Assembly: GCA_041695325.1 (NCBI GenBank)
Contig: JBGFRC010000033.1
Location: 1-29,335 of the forward strand
Origin: SURF-13 sp041695325
GTDB taxonomy: Bacteria; Pseudomonadota; Gammaproteobacteria; SURF-13
Reading direction: 5' to 3'
DNA: 29,335 nucleotides
Below the pieces are notes generated by a model. The model did not search any database, had not been told where the DNA came from, and saw only the letters and a list, made by a program, of their open reading frames with translations. Every line of letters begins with the position of its first letter. Positions within the stretch are counted from its first letter, which is position 1. Below are positions 1-8,532 of the stretch, one piece after another. Both the position numbers and the translations under genes were made by a program.

Positions 1-234
1 TCCTTTTTAACTAGCATGTCTGTATAACCGATTGATATATAATATGTAATAATTGTACTGTTGCTAAAACGATGCAAAATCATACATCATAATAGGGTAT
101 CTATTTCTAGTTGAGCGGCGCCTGCCTGTGCGTCGCACGCAGACAGGCGCAGCGCCGTGATCGGCAAGGGGTTCTTTAAAGTGATGAGACCAGGTTGCGT
201 CAGCGGTCTCCGTCACCTCAGTGGAGGAGCGCGT
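1..234. other. Gene-poor left edge with a GC-rich hairpin
   Basis: No convincing gene is seen here. Bases 1-109 are AT-rich. At 110-116 there is a GTTGAGC heptamer, which fits the integron R' core GTTRRRY, followed by a long imperfect stem-loop whose arms run about 117-132 and 135-155. The same heptamer followed by GGCGC recurs at the attC-like site near 6582. No matching R'' box or left arm is visible upstream of 110, so this could be a decayed cassette junction or chance. Confidence 0.35.
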
Positions 235-421
235 CTAGCAGGGTGTTGATAAAGTCCATCCTGGACTTTATCAACCACGCAAAGCAAAAATGCGATTTTT
301 GCTTTGCTTCATTTTTCAAACACTTCTGTGTTTGAAAAATGGCGGTGGAACCCTTCGCTACGCTCTTCCCTGCACCGCACCGCAGGGTGTTGATAAACCG
401 GGTTTATCAACACCCTGCTAG
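235..421 (+). mobile_element. MITE-like hairpin-chain element, copy A
   Basis: A non-coding element whose body is 239-417, with perfect 15-bp terminal inverted repeats (CAGGGTGTTGATAAA at 239-253 and its complement at 403-417). It is flanked by CTAG at 235-238 and 418-421. Inside are successive hairpins: a GTTGATAAAGTCC arm, a GCAAAGCAAAAAT arm and a CATTTTTCAAACAC arm, then GGCGG and a final terminal hairpin. The CATTTTTC...GAAAAATGGCGG core is shared with copies B, C and D. It encodes no transposase, so it must have been moved in trans. YTAR duplications are typical of the IS5 subgroup, but the mobilising family is an inference. Confidence 0.75.
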
Positions 422-564
422 CGCGCCCCGTTCGGCTCGTGGATTGAGAGGAGGTGGTGCGCTATGGTTTGGCAAAGGTTCGAGAAGGTTCCTAGCGAGC
501 GGTAAGCTAACTCGTTTCCGCTTTCTATTTTTCAAGTGCCTAATTTGAGAACTGGAGGGGTCCG

Positions 565-1593
565 ATGACAAGCAAGAGATACCCGATGTCTGTTTTGAAG
601 CGGTCTGCCATTCTTTGGTCAGCCGTGGTGGCGCTGGTCATTGCCATGGGGGTGCCAGGCTCCGAAGCTCAGAGCCCGCAAGCTCTCGAAGCGGTACATC
701 AACGCCTCCTGCCTCTGTTCGAGCTGGCCGGGGTTGTCTTCACCGATGCCGACGAGATGAGCGGCCGGCTGGTGGTTGGGGTCTTGGACCGGGACGTCGA
801 AGGCTTGGTTCGAGCGAGGCTTTCTATGCTGGGCGTAGCGTCGCAGTCTGTGGACGTCGTTGAGACGGAGCCCATTCTGCAGGTTGCAACACTTCGCGAC
901 AAAGTTCGGCCTATCGTTGGCGGCTTGCAGATCCGCTACTCGTGGTCCCTGTGCAGCCTGGGCTTCAACGCCTGGCGCGGCACCACCTTGGGCTATGTGA
1001 CCGCCTCTCACTGCAGCAAGCGGCAGGGCAGAGTGGACGGAACCAAGTACTATCAGCCGCTGAATCAGGTGGCGGACGAATTCATCGGCACGGAAGTCGC
1101 CGACCCGGCGTTCTTCCGGAAGTCACCGTGTCCGAGGGGAAGAAAATGCCGCTATTCGGATTCCAACTTCAGCGACGGCGACGATGCCGTGAGCTTTACG
1201 CTCGGCGGGATCGCCAGGACGAGCGGGCCCAACAATGGTTCGCTGGAAATTGTCGGAGAGTTTAAGCTCACCGCGGAAGGGCCCGCCGCGGTTGGAAACA
1301 CGGCGAACAAGGTTGGACGAACGACTGGCTGGACGCAAGGCACCGTCACTCGTACCTGCGTCAACACCAGCGTGTCAGGCACCAACATCGTCCTTCTCTG
1401 CCAGGATTTCGTGGAAAACAACGTAAAGATCGTCGAGGGGGGCGACAGCGGTTCTCCAGTGTTCAGGCTCGAGAGCGATAGCGGAGTGACGCTGTTGGGC
1501 AACCTCTGGGGCGGTACTTCGTCGGGTACGCTGTTCGTCTATAGTCCGATCGCCAACATCGAGAACGAGCTTGGAGCCCTCACGACGAACTGA
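565..1593 (+). CDS. Secreted trypsin-like (S1 family) serine protease with N-terminal prodomain
   Basis: Predicted exported serine endopeptidase of 342 residues. An N-terminal signal sequence ends near Ala35. Residues about 45-105 look like a small alpha/beta prodomain, and the chymotrypsin-fold catalytic domain starts near 117 (IVGG-type start). Visible catalytic motifs are TASHC with His149, an Asp in SDGDDA (Asp206 or Asp207), and GGDSGSPVF with Ser295. Cysteine pairs suggest disulfides outside the cytoplasm. GGAGGGG lies just upstream of the ATG; a second in-frame ATG lies 21 bp further in. The next gene, 19 bp downstream, encodes a secreted protein related to this prodomain. The substrate cannot be told from the sequence. 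The S1 assignment is strong; the exact subfamily (streptogrisin-like) is a guess. Confidence 0.85.
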   Translation: MTSKRYPMSVLKRSAILWSAVVALVIAMGVPGSEAQSPQALEAVHQRLLPLFELAGVVFTDADEMSGRLVVGVLDRDVEGLVRARLSMLGVASQSVDVVETEPILQVATLRDKVRPIVGGLQIRYSWSLCSLGFNAWRGTTLGYVTASHCSKRQGRVDGTKYYQPLNQVADEFIGTEVADPAFFRKSPCPRGRKCRYSDSNFSDGDDAVSFTLGGIARTSGPNNGSLEIVGEFKLTAEGPAAVGNTANKVGRTTGWTQGTVTRTCVNTSVSGTNIVLLCQDFVENNVKIVEGGDSGSPVFRLESDSGVTLLGNLWGGTSSGTLFVYSPIANIENELGALTTN

Positions 1594-1612
1594 GCGGCTG
1601 TAACATGACGTC

Positions 1613-2170
1613 ATGAAGCTTCTAGGCCGGACGATGGCGCGAGGAGTTGTTTTCGTCCTCGTGCTGGCGCCAGCGGCCGCTGGGGGCACAGGCTTGCCGG
1701 CAAGGGCAATCGTCACGGCCGTCGAGGCGGCATCCCAGGAACCAGGCAGGATGGAAACCTATGACGATCTGCTCCTGCGCGTCGAGGAGTTGGCGCCTGG
1801 CTTTGGCGGCATGTTCATCGGCCCGGACGGACGGCTTACCGTGTATCTGCTGGATCCCTCGCAACTGGCCGCCGCGCGCACCGCGATTGAGGCCGTCTTC
1901 GGCCCGGACCGCGTGCCGGCCGAGGGTATGCGCGCCGTGCAGGGTCAGTACATCGTGTCGCAGCTAAAGCGATGGATGGAACTGGCGGCAACAGTTATGG
2001 AGTTGCCGGGCGTCACCGCCGTCGATCTGGACGAAGCCAGGAACCGCGTCACCATCGGCGTCGAGGATGACTCACGGGTGCAGCCGGTGGAACAGGCGCT
2101 CTTCCGGCTGGCTATCCCGCGCGAGGCCGTCGTCATCGAGGTGACCGGCCAGATTCGGCCGCTCGACTGA
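1613..2170 (+). CDS. Secreted protein resembling a doubled protease prodomain (possible inhibitor or foldase)
   Basis: A 185-residue protein with an N-terminal hydrophobic segment (about residues 11-24) suggesting export. I do not recognise a named family. Two similar units are visible, residues about 60-112 (GFGGMFIGPDGRLTVYLLDP) and about 129-182 (ELPGVTAVDLDEARNRVTIG). The second unit aligns by eye with residues 53-104 of the preceding protease: ELxGV, then DxDE, R, GVxD and a final valine-rich strand. Because S1 proteases of the alpha-lytic and streptogrisin type fold with the help of a prodomain that also inhibits them, a free-standing prodomain beside the protease could act as chaperone or inhibitor. 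That role is inference. It follows 19 bp behind the protease and is probably cotranscribed. No good Shine-Dalgarno is seen before the ATG. Confidence 0.6.
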   Translation: MKLLGRTMARGVVFVLVLAPAAAGGTGLPARAIVTAVEAASQEPGRMETYDDLLLRVEELAPGFGGMFIGPDGRLTVYLLDPSQLAAARTAIEAVFGPDRVPAEGMRAVQGQYIVSQLKRWMELAATVMELPGVTAVDLDEARNRVTIGVEDDSRVQPVEQALFRLAIPREAVVIEVTGQIRPLD

Positions 2171-2197
2171 TCCCGCCTCAATCCCATGCACCCCACA

Positions 2198-2245
2198 GGG
2201 TCAGGGGTCAGAGGGTCAGGGGTCAGTTCTGGGGTCAGGGGTCAG
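2198..2245 (+). repeat. Six GGGTCAG short tandem repeats
   Basis: GGGTCAG occurs at 2198, 2205, 2213, 2220, 2232 and 2239, in pairs separated by 1 and 5 bases. The array directly abuts the left end of the IS3-family element. It lies downstream of the prodomain-like gene and is non-coding. Confidence 0.8.
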
Positions 2246-2308
2246 GGTGAGCTACCCCCGATTTTCCGGACACCCAGATAAGGGGATAATGCTCCAAGGA
2301 GGTGTTCG

Positions 2309-2602
2309 ATGCAAAAGCGCAAGATTCATACGAAGGAATTCAAGCTGGAAGCGGTACGGCTGCTGGAAAGAGGCGACAAAACGGCAGCCGACCTTGCACG
2401 GGAGTTGAATGTGCGCCGCAACCAGCTCTATAAATGGAAAGAGCAGTTAGCGGGCCGGGGTGAAGGCGCTTTTCCCGGTCATGGCCGGTGTGCGGGCCGT
2501 GAGGATGAAGTGGCCCGGCTCAAGCGTGAGCTGATGCGCGTCACCGAGGAGCGCGACATTTTAAAAAAGGCCGCGCTGTACTTTGCCAAGGAATCACGGT
2601 GA
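2309..2602 (+). CDS. IS3-family transposase OrfA (helix-turn-helix subunit)
   Basis: This 97-residue protein has the IS3 OrfA layout. An N-terminal helix-turn-helix (residues about 8-45, KEFKLEAVRLLERGDKTAAD followed by LARELNVRRNQLYKWKEQL) binds the IS ends. A C-terminal leucine-zipper-like coiled coil (residues about 65-90) has the family ending ERDILKKAALYFAKES. GGAGG lies a few bases upstream of the ATG. The gene overlaps orfB by 4 bp. It looks intact, but its partner is truncated, so it should not support transposition. Confidence 0.92.
   Translation: MQKRKIHTKEFKLEAVRLLERGDKTAADLARELNVRRNQLYKWKEQLAGRGEGAFPGHGRCAGREDEVARLKRELMRVTEERDILKKAALYFAKESR
2563..2569 (+). other. Programmed -1 frameshift heptamer AAAAAAG
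   Basis: A_AAA_AAG is aligned with the orfA reading frame (codons 86-87), and orfB lies in the -1 frame. This is the standard IS3 slippery heptamer that yields the OrfAB fusion transposase. Confidence 0.75.
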
Positions 2603-3264
2603 AGTACCAGTTCATCACTGAGCATCGTAGCGAATTTCGCGTCACGGCGATGTGTTCGGCCTTGCGCGTCAGCCGCAGCGGTTATTATGAGTGGCGGGAA
2701 CGTGCGCCGAGCCGCCGGGCGGAGGCTAACCGGCGGCTGCTGGCGTGCATCCGAACCGTCCACCGGGCCTCCCGCGAGAACTATGGTGCGCATAGGACTT
2801 GGGAAGCGCTGCGGGCGGCGGGTGAGCCGTGCGGGCGCCATCGGATAGCACGACTGCGGCGAGTACATGGGATACTCGCCTGCTTGCGCGCTGCGCGCAG
2901 GCAAGCCAAGCGGGTACGTCGCTTTCGCCGGTCCTCTGCCGCCCGGCACAGCGCACCTCCGGCACCGAATCTGCTCCATCGGGAGTTCACGGCAGACCGC
3001 CCCAATCGGGTTTGGGTGACGGATATCACCTTTGTGCCGACCCGCCGCGAGTGGCTCCATGTGGCGGTGATGATCGACCTCTACTCCCGGCGCATCGTGG
3101 GCTGGGCGATGAGCAACAGAATTGACCAGCAGTTGGTGCTCGACGCACTGCACATGGCGATTGCCCAGCGTTGTCCGGAACCGGGCTTGATTCATCACAG
3201 CGATCAGGGGCAGCAATACGCGGGCGCATACCGGGCAGTCGTTGAGCGGCGCGCAGCGGCTTAG
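2599..3264 (+). pseudogene. IS3-family transposase OrfB (DDE integrase core), 3' truncated
   Basis: The -1 frame open reading frame contains the HTH_21-like N-terminal region (MCSALRVSRSGYYEWRERAP) and the rve integrase core. The first catalytic Asp is in NRVWVTDITF and the second in HHSDQGQQYA. The family normally continues for about 60 more residues with the SMSR...GNCxDNA region and the third catalytic residue. Here the reading frame ends soon after AYRAVVERR, so the DDE triad is incomplete. The break lies somewhere in 3240-3264. OrfB is normally made as an OrfAB fusion. Confidence 0.85.
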
Positions 3265-3378
3265 TAATAGTTAAAATCTATCAAAACTTTTAAAAAAATC
3301 AATTAGACTAATCATGTATCCGCCCCCTATCATCTCCTCATGTCGCAATGAGCGACGAACCCACCGAGGAGGTGAAAC

Positions 3379-3552
3379 GTGAAAACCAGTGCATCCATTA
3401 CCGTGAAAAACATCGAAGCCGCGTTCGCGGGCGAGTCCATGGCGCATATCAAGTACCTGTACTTTGCCGGCATCGCACGCGCGCACGGCGACGTGGAAAC
3501 CGCCCGGGTGTTTGAGGAAACCGCGGCCCAGGAAGTGCAACACAACCTTTAG
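3379..3552 (+). pseudogene. Truncated rubrerythrin (first two helices only)
   Basis: A GTG start preceded by GAGGAGGTGAAAC opens a 57-residue reading frame. It matches the N-terminal part of the ferritin-like domain of rubrerythrin: an AFAGESMAHIKYLYF helix with the first Glu ligand and ARVFEETAAQEVQH with an ExxH ligand pair. The family continues with two more helices and usually a rubredoxin domain. Here it stops at QHNL followed by TAG, just before the attC-like half-site. Rubrerythrins reduce peroxide, so the intact gene would have matched the role of katG next door. The 114-bp upstream gap (3265-3378) is AT-rich and holds an ATTAGACTAAT palindrome; it may carry the original promoter. Confidence 0.75.
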
Positions 3553-3559
3553 ATCGATC

Positions 3560-3590
3560 GGGGTGCGTCTTAACTCGCGTCCCGTAAGCT
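3560..3590 (+). repeat. attC-like right half and cassette start core in front of katG
   Basis: A 24-nt stem-loop (arms GGGGTGCG at 3560 and CGCGTCCC ending at 3583, with an 8-nt loop) is followed by GTAAGCT (3584-3590), a one-base departure from the R' core GTTRRRY. The same hairpin plus core recurs at 5906-5936 and 6587-6617. GTAAGCT is complementary at 6 of 7 positions to AGCTAAC, the R'' box of the attC site behind katG. That is the relation expected between the two ends of one cassette. Confidence 0.6.
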
Positions 3591-3624
3591 GTACAAACCC
3601 AACTTAGCGTAAAGGAGAGAACAC

Positions 3625-5802
<2,178 letters not shown>

Positions 5803-5849
5803 TCGCGGCATGAACACCTTCGAGGGCTTCTGACTGGAAGAAACAGGCA

Positions 5850-5905
5850 GCTAACAACCGGTTCAGCGGACGGCTTTCCTCCGCCGCTGAACCGGAGCGT
5901 TGGGC
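5850..5905 (+). repeat. Integron attC recombination site behind katG
   Basis: A 56-bp imperfect palindrome: R''-like AGCTAAC (start near 5849), L'' arm CCGGTTCAGCGG (5858-5869), L' arm CCGCTGAACCGG (5884-5895) and R' GTTGGGC (5899-5905), which fits GTTRRRY. The arms pair perfectly for 12 bp and extend by CGG/CCG after one unpaired A on the left arm. An extrahelical base of that kind is what integron integrases use to recognise the folded bottom strand. No integrase gene is in the window. Confidence 0.8.
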
Positions 5906-5936
5906 GGGGCGCGGCTCAACTCGCGTCCCGTTATGC
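5906..5936 (+). repeat. Conserved 24-nt hairpin plus second R' core
   Basis: Directly after the attC R' core comes a stem-loop (GGGGCGCG at 5906-5913, 8-nt loop, CGCGTCCC at 5922-5929) and then GTTATGC (5930-5936). GTTATGC is the exact complement of GCATAAC at 6532, the R'' box of the next attC site. It therefore marks the start of the toxin-antitoxin cassette. Confidence 0.6.
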
Positions 5937-5954
5937 CGCAGCAGCAATCGGGTT

Positions 5955-5994
5955 GCCATACCATATAAGATATACACATAATATGGTATGTGGC
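5955..5994 (+). promoter_or_regulatory. Inverted-repeat operator of the toxin-antitoxin cassette
   Basis: GCCATACCATAT (5955-5966) is mirrored by ATATGGTATG and GGC at 5981-5994, around an AT-rich centre. The right arm overlaps the toxin start codon. Such palindromes commonly bind the antitoxin or toxin-antitoxin complex for autoregulation. The protein contact is inferred. Confidence 0.5.
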
Positions 5995-6275
5995 GCATTG
6001 AGGAACACCGCCGGGTGCGGGTAGATAAACAAGTTGCGATGATCCCTAAGGATATTCTGAAGCGATACGAGAAATGGAAAGATGTCGCGACCCTATCCGG
6101 TCCGCCAGGACTCTGTCTTATTCAGGGGTTCCGTGATGAGGTGCTTACGGGTGGGTAGCGCGGATATCGGTCTTCCCGGCTCGGACTTCAGTGGCATGTG
6201 ATTTACTGTGTTATTGCTGAAAAGCTGCTGTTCCAGGTCGCCTCGATAACTGCGCATGATTATCGGAGACCGTAA
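5988..6275 (+). pseudogene. HigB/RelE-type toxin with an in-frame stop
   Basis: A 95-codon reading frame interrupted once by TAG at codon 57 (6156-6158). Before it the translation reads MWRIEEHRRVRVDKQV..., LKRYEKWKDVATLSGPPG; after it in the same frame come RGYRSSRLGLQWHVIYCVI and a final TAHDYRRP. This is the RelE/HigB mRNA-interferase fold, where GxWxGYRSSRLG is usual, so the TAG most likely replaced TGG (Trp). No frameshift is present, so a single base change could restore the toxin. It is upstream of the antitoxin, the HigBA order. Confidence 0.75.
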
Positions 6276-6276
6276 A

Positions 6277-6537
6277 ATGAAAGATTATCGTCCCGCAAAA
6301 AAACGTGCCGAGGTTTCGGTTGGTGAATCCGTGCGGATCCTTTGTGAACTTCAGGAGCTAAGCCAAAGCCAGCTCTCTCGCCTGACCTGAATTCCGCAGG
6401 CCACCATCTCGGCCATCGAGAACAATCGTGTGCGATTGGGCGTTGAGCGGGCGAAAGTTCTTGCCAAGGCTCTTAAGTGTCATCCGGGCGTGCTAGTCTT
6501 CCCGGGGTGGGAACTTCCCGGCAAAGCCGCGGCATAA
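6277..6537 (+). pseudogene. HigA-type HTH antitoxin with an in-frame stop
   Basis: An 86-codon frame (85 sense codons plus stop) starting one base after the toxin stop, interrupted by TGA at codon 38 (6388-6390). It reads MKDYRPAKKRAEVSVGESVR, ELSQSQLSRLT, stop, IPQATISAIENNRVRLGVER, and ends in VLVFPGWELPGKAAA. This is an Xre/Cro-like helix-turn-helix in which SRLTGIPQATIS is normal, so TGA probably replaced GGA (Gly). Both members of the pair are thus broken by one point nonsense change each. The stop codon overlaps the R'' box of the following attC site, as is common for cassette genes. Confidence 0.75.
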
Positions 6538-6588
6538 CACATCGTTCGCGCGGGCCGGCTGCGCCGGCCGCACAACTCTGCGTTGAGC
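6532..6588 (+). repeat. Integron attC recombination site behind the toxin-antitoxin pair
   Basis: R'' GCATAAC (6532-6538), a left arm with GTTCGCGCGGGCCGGC (6544-6559), a TGC loop, a right arm GCCGGCCGCACAAC and R' GTTGAGC (6582-6588). The inner 7 bp pair perfectly and the outer part has unpaired bases on the left arm, as in attC sites. The R'' box is the exact complement of the GTTATGC core at 5930. Confidence 0.75.
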
Positions 6589-6617
6589 GGCGCGCCCTTG
6601 CTCGCGTCCCGTTAGGC
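6587..6617 (+). repeat. Third conserved hairpin plus R' core, in front of the aquaporin gene
   Basis: GCGGCGCG (6587-6594), an 8-nt loop, CGCGTCCC (6603-6610), then GTTAGGC (6611-6617). It repeats the arrangement at 5906-5936. It would be the start of an aquaporin-arsC cassette, but no matching GCCTAAC box is seen after arsC. Confidence 0.5.
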
Positions 6618-6636
6618 GACAAGATGAGACTGACGA

Positions 6637-7323
6637 ATGAATAGTCAACTCCGCGAGAAACTGGCCGCCGAGACAATCGGGACGTTCTGCTTGGTGCTGG
6701 CCGGCACCTGCGCCATTGTCGTGAATGGCGATGGCGCGGTTTCGCACGTTGGTGTCGCACTGACCTTTGGATTGGTCGTGTTCGCGATGATTGCCGCGCT
6801 TGGCGATGTGTCCGGCGCCCATTTCAATCCAGCCGTAACTATCGGTTTCTATCTCGCTCGGCGGTTTTCCGGCCGGGAGGTTGTACCGTACATCCTTAGC
6901 CAGTGCCTCGCTGCTGTCCTGGCCAGCCTTTGCGTCTGGTTCTTGTTTCCGGCCGACAGCAGTCTCGGTGCAACGTTACCCGCCGGCCCGATATACCAGT
7001 CGTGGGTGCTGGAGGTGTTTCTGACGGCCCTTCTCATGTTTGTCATCCTCGGTGTGTCCACTGGTGCGAGCGAGAAGGGAATCACCGCAGGTTTGACTAT
7101 TGGTGGAACTGTCTCCTTGTGTGCTTTGTTCGCGGGGCCGGTATCGGGTGCGTCCATGAACCCGGCTCGCTCACTCGGCCCGGCCTTGGTGTCATGGCAG
7201 TTGGGGGCGATCTGGCTGTATGTTACGGCGCCCGTCATCGGTGCGGCCTTGGCTGTGGGCGCGTGCCGATGCGTCCGCAATAGTTCCTGTTGCCGTCCAG
7301 TTGTTCTTGAGGGGTCCGAATGA
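6637..7323 (+). CDS. MIP-family aquaporin/aquaglyceroporin in an arsenic context
   Basis: A 228-residue channel protein with six hydrophobic segments and the two half-helix signatures of the family: GAHFNPAVT (residues about 66-74) and GASMNPARSLGPA (about 171-183). Members conduct water, glycerol or neutral metalloid hydroxides. The ATG of the arsenate reductase overlaps its TGA stop, so the two are translationally coupled. In other arsenic loci such channels (AqpS type) let arsenite leave the cell after ArsC reduces arsenate; no ArsB or Acr3 pump is seen here. The channel assignment is firm, the arsenite role is inferred from the neighbour. The start ATG has no strong Shine-Dalgarno; ATG at 6624 is out of frame. 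Confidence 0.88.
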   Translation: MNSQLREKLAAETIGTFCLVLAGTCAIVVNGDGAVSHVGVALTFGLVVFAMIAALGDVSGAHFNPAVTIGFYLARRFSGREVVPYILSQCLAAVLASLCVWFLFPADSSLGATLPAGPIYQSWVLEVFLTALLMFVILGVSTGASEKGITAGLTIGGTVSLCALFAGPVSGASMNPARSLGPALVSWQLGAIWLYVTAPVIGAALAVGACRCVRNSSCCRPVVLEGSE

Positions 7324-7733
7324 GTGCTGTCAAGCGTGTGTTGTTCGTGTGCGTCGAGAACGCGAACCGAAGTCAGATGGCTGAGGCGTTCGCCCGCATC
7401 CTCGGCGGAGCGGCTGTCGAGGCATACAGTGCCGGCTCTCGGCCGTCAGGTATGGTCAATCCGAAAGCGGTTGAGGCCATGCGCGAGTTGGGGTACGACT
7501 TGGCGGCACACGGATCAAAATCCATGGATGAGCTTCCGAAGGTGGAGTTTGATTTTGTGGCCACGATGGGTTGCGGAGATACCTGCCCGATGGTGCGGGC
7601 CAAGCAAGCGGCTGATTGGTCTATTCCCGATCCCAGGCATTTGCCTCCAGACGAATTCCGGGCGGTCCGCGATCTGATTCGGGATAAGGTGCGGGCTGTC
7701 TTGAAGGAGCTGGGGGTATCTATTGAGGATTAG
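7320..7733 (+). CDS. arsC: Arsenate reductase, low-molecular-weight phosphatase type
   Basis: A 137-residue cytoplasmic enzyme reducing arsenate to arsenite. The phosphatase-like P-loop CVENANRSQ begins with the nucleophile Cys11; Cys85 and Cys89 in ATMGCGDTCP provide the relay thiols typical of the thioredoxin-coupled (pI258-like) class. DWSIPDPR is the conserved acid loop. The gene overlaps the aquaporin gene by 4 bp (ATGA). Its TAG stop lies inside the TTAG target site where MITE copy B inserted, so the coding sequence is unharmed. Confidence 0.94.
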   Translation: MSAVKRVLFVCVENANRSQMAEAFARILGGAAVEAYSAGSRPSGMVNPKAVEAMRELGYDLAAHGSKSMDELPKVEFDFVATMGCGDTCPMVRAKQAADWSIPDPRHLPPDEFRAVRDLIRDKVRAVLKELGVSIED

Positions 7734-7970
7734 CAGGCTGTTGAGAAACAGCCTGCGTGCGGTGCAGGGGCGAGCAGCACTGCTGCGAGCGGGCAAGCCA
7801 AGGATGGCTTGCCCTGGTCTTGCAAGCGAAGCAGGATGCGAGAGCGCCGCAAGCACCGCCATTTTTCAAACATGCTTTATGTGCTTGAGAAATGAAGCAA
7901 AGCGAAAATGACACTGTTCGCTTTGCGAGTTGAAAAAGCCCATGGAAGGGCTTTTTCAACAACCTGTTAG
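7730..7970 (-). mobile_element. MITE-like hairpin-chain element, copy B
   Basis: Body 7734-7966 (233 bp), flanked on both sides by TTAG (7730-7733 and 7967-7970). Because TTAG is not a palindrome, this is a true direct duplication. Ends are CAGGCTGTTGAGAAA and the complement of CAGGTTGTTGAAAAA. It is a near-identical inverted copy of element C (11082-11314). Internal hairpins include GGGCAAGCCA/TGGCTTGCCC-type arms and the CATTTTTC core. It lies between arsC and a convergent minus-strand gene, where its stems could serve as a two-way terminator. Confidence 0.8.
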
Positions 7971-8046
7971 GTACAGAATAGGGGTCACATCTTGTATATG
8001 GAGACCTTGTCCGGCCGCCACGCCGGAGCTGGGCTGACGCGGTCTC

Positions 8047-8523
8047 TCAAATCCAGCGCCGCACCGCGCTCTTGTAGTGCAAATAGTCCGCGCCGAACTT
8101 TCGCTCCAGATATTTTTCCTCGCGCCGGATGACGCCGTAGTAAATCACCGCCAGCGCAACGGGCAATAACGCCATCGCCCACAGCGCGTTGGCGAAGCTG
8201 GCGATGCCTGCATAAAACAATGCCAGCGCAAGATACAGCGGATTGCGCGTGTAGCGGTAGGGGCCGTTCGTCACGATGGCCGTTGTGGGTTGATAGGGAT
8301 TGACCGCGGTACCGGCGCGGCGCATGGCGAGAAGGGCGGTCACCGCGCACAGCACGCCGAGCGCAATCAACAGTGCGCCCAAAGGCAGTTCCCATCCGCG
8401 CGGCAGAAAAGCCAGCGGGTAGCGCCGGTCAAGCAGCAGCCCCGCCGCCAGCGCGCCGAGATAAATCAGCGGCGGCGGGGCGATGATTCCGGCTGTGTCT
8501 TTGGCCTCAGTCTGCGGAACCAC
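8047..8523 (-). CDS. Isoprenylcysteine carboxyl methyltransferase-like membrane protein
   Basis: A 158-residue integral membrane protein with four or five hydrophobic segments. The C-terminal half has the ICMT/PEMT methyltransferase signature: GTAVNPYQPTTAIVTNGPYR with YTRNPLYLA, then REEKYLERKFGADYLHYKSA. These motifs bind S-adenosylmethionine. Bacterial members have mostly unknown substrates. It starts with GTG 9 bp after the doxX stop and is probably in the same transcript. The start is uncertain because the N-terminus is poorly conserved. Confidence 0.8.
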   Translation of the reverse strand: MVPQTEAKDTAGIIAPPPLIYLGALAAGLLLDRRYPLAFLPRGWELPLGALLIALGVLCAVTALLAMRRAGTAVNPYQPTTAIVTNGPYRYTRNPLYLALALFYAGIASFANALWAMALLPVALAVIYYGVIRREEKYLERKFGADYLHYKSAVRRWI

Positions 8524-8532
8524 GGGTGAAGT

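Larger units (their letters stand above)
2248..3264 (+). mobile_element. IS3-family insertion sequence, right end missing
   Basis: The probable left end begins at TGAGCTACCCCCGA (2248) and carries GGACA at its inner edge, as IS3-family ends often do. It contains orfA (2309-2602) and a 3'-truncated orfB (from 2599). The right third, including the last catalytic glutamate and the right inverted repeat, is gone; unrelated AT-rich sequence follows from about 3262. It is therefore immobile on its own. Confidence 0.8.

Noticed and set aside
339..548. 69-codon open frame starting in MITE A
   Set aside because: Its start lies in the conserved GAAAAATGGCGG hairpin and it has no ribosome site or recognisable product.
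3240..3252. GTTGAGCGGCGCG as a further cassette core inside orfB
   Set aside because: It reads in frame as VVERR, plausible native IS3 OrfB sequence, and has no attC arms, so I treat it as coincidence.
7971..8046. GAGACC...GGTCTC hairpin as an attC site
   Set aside because: No GTTRRRY core or R'' box accompanies it.
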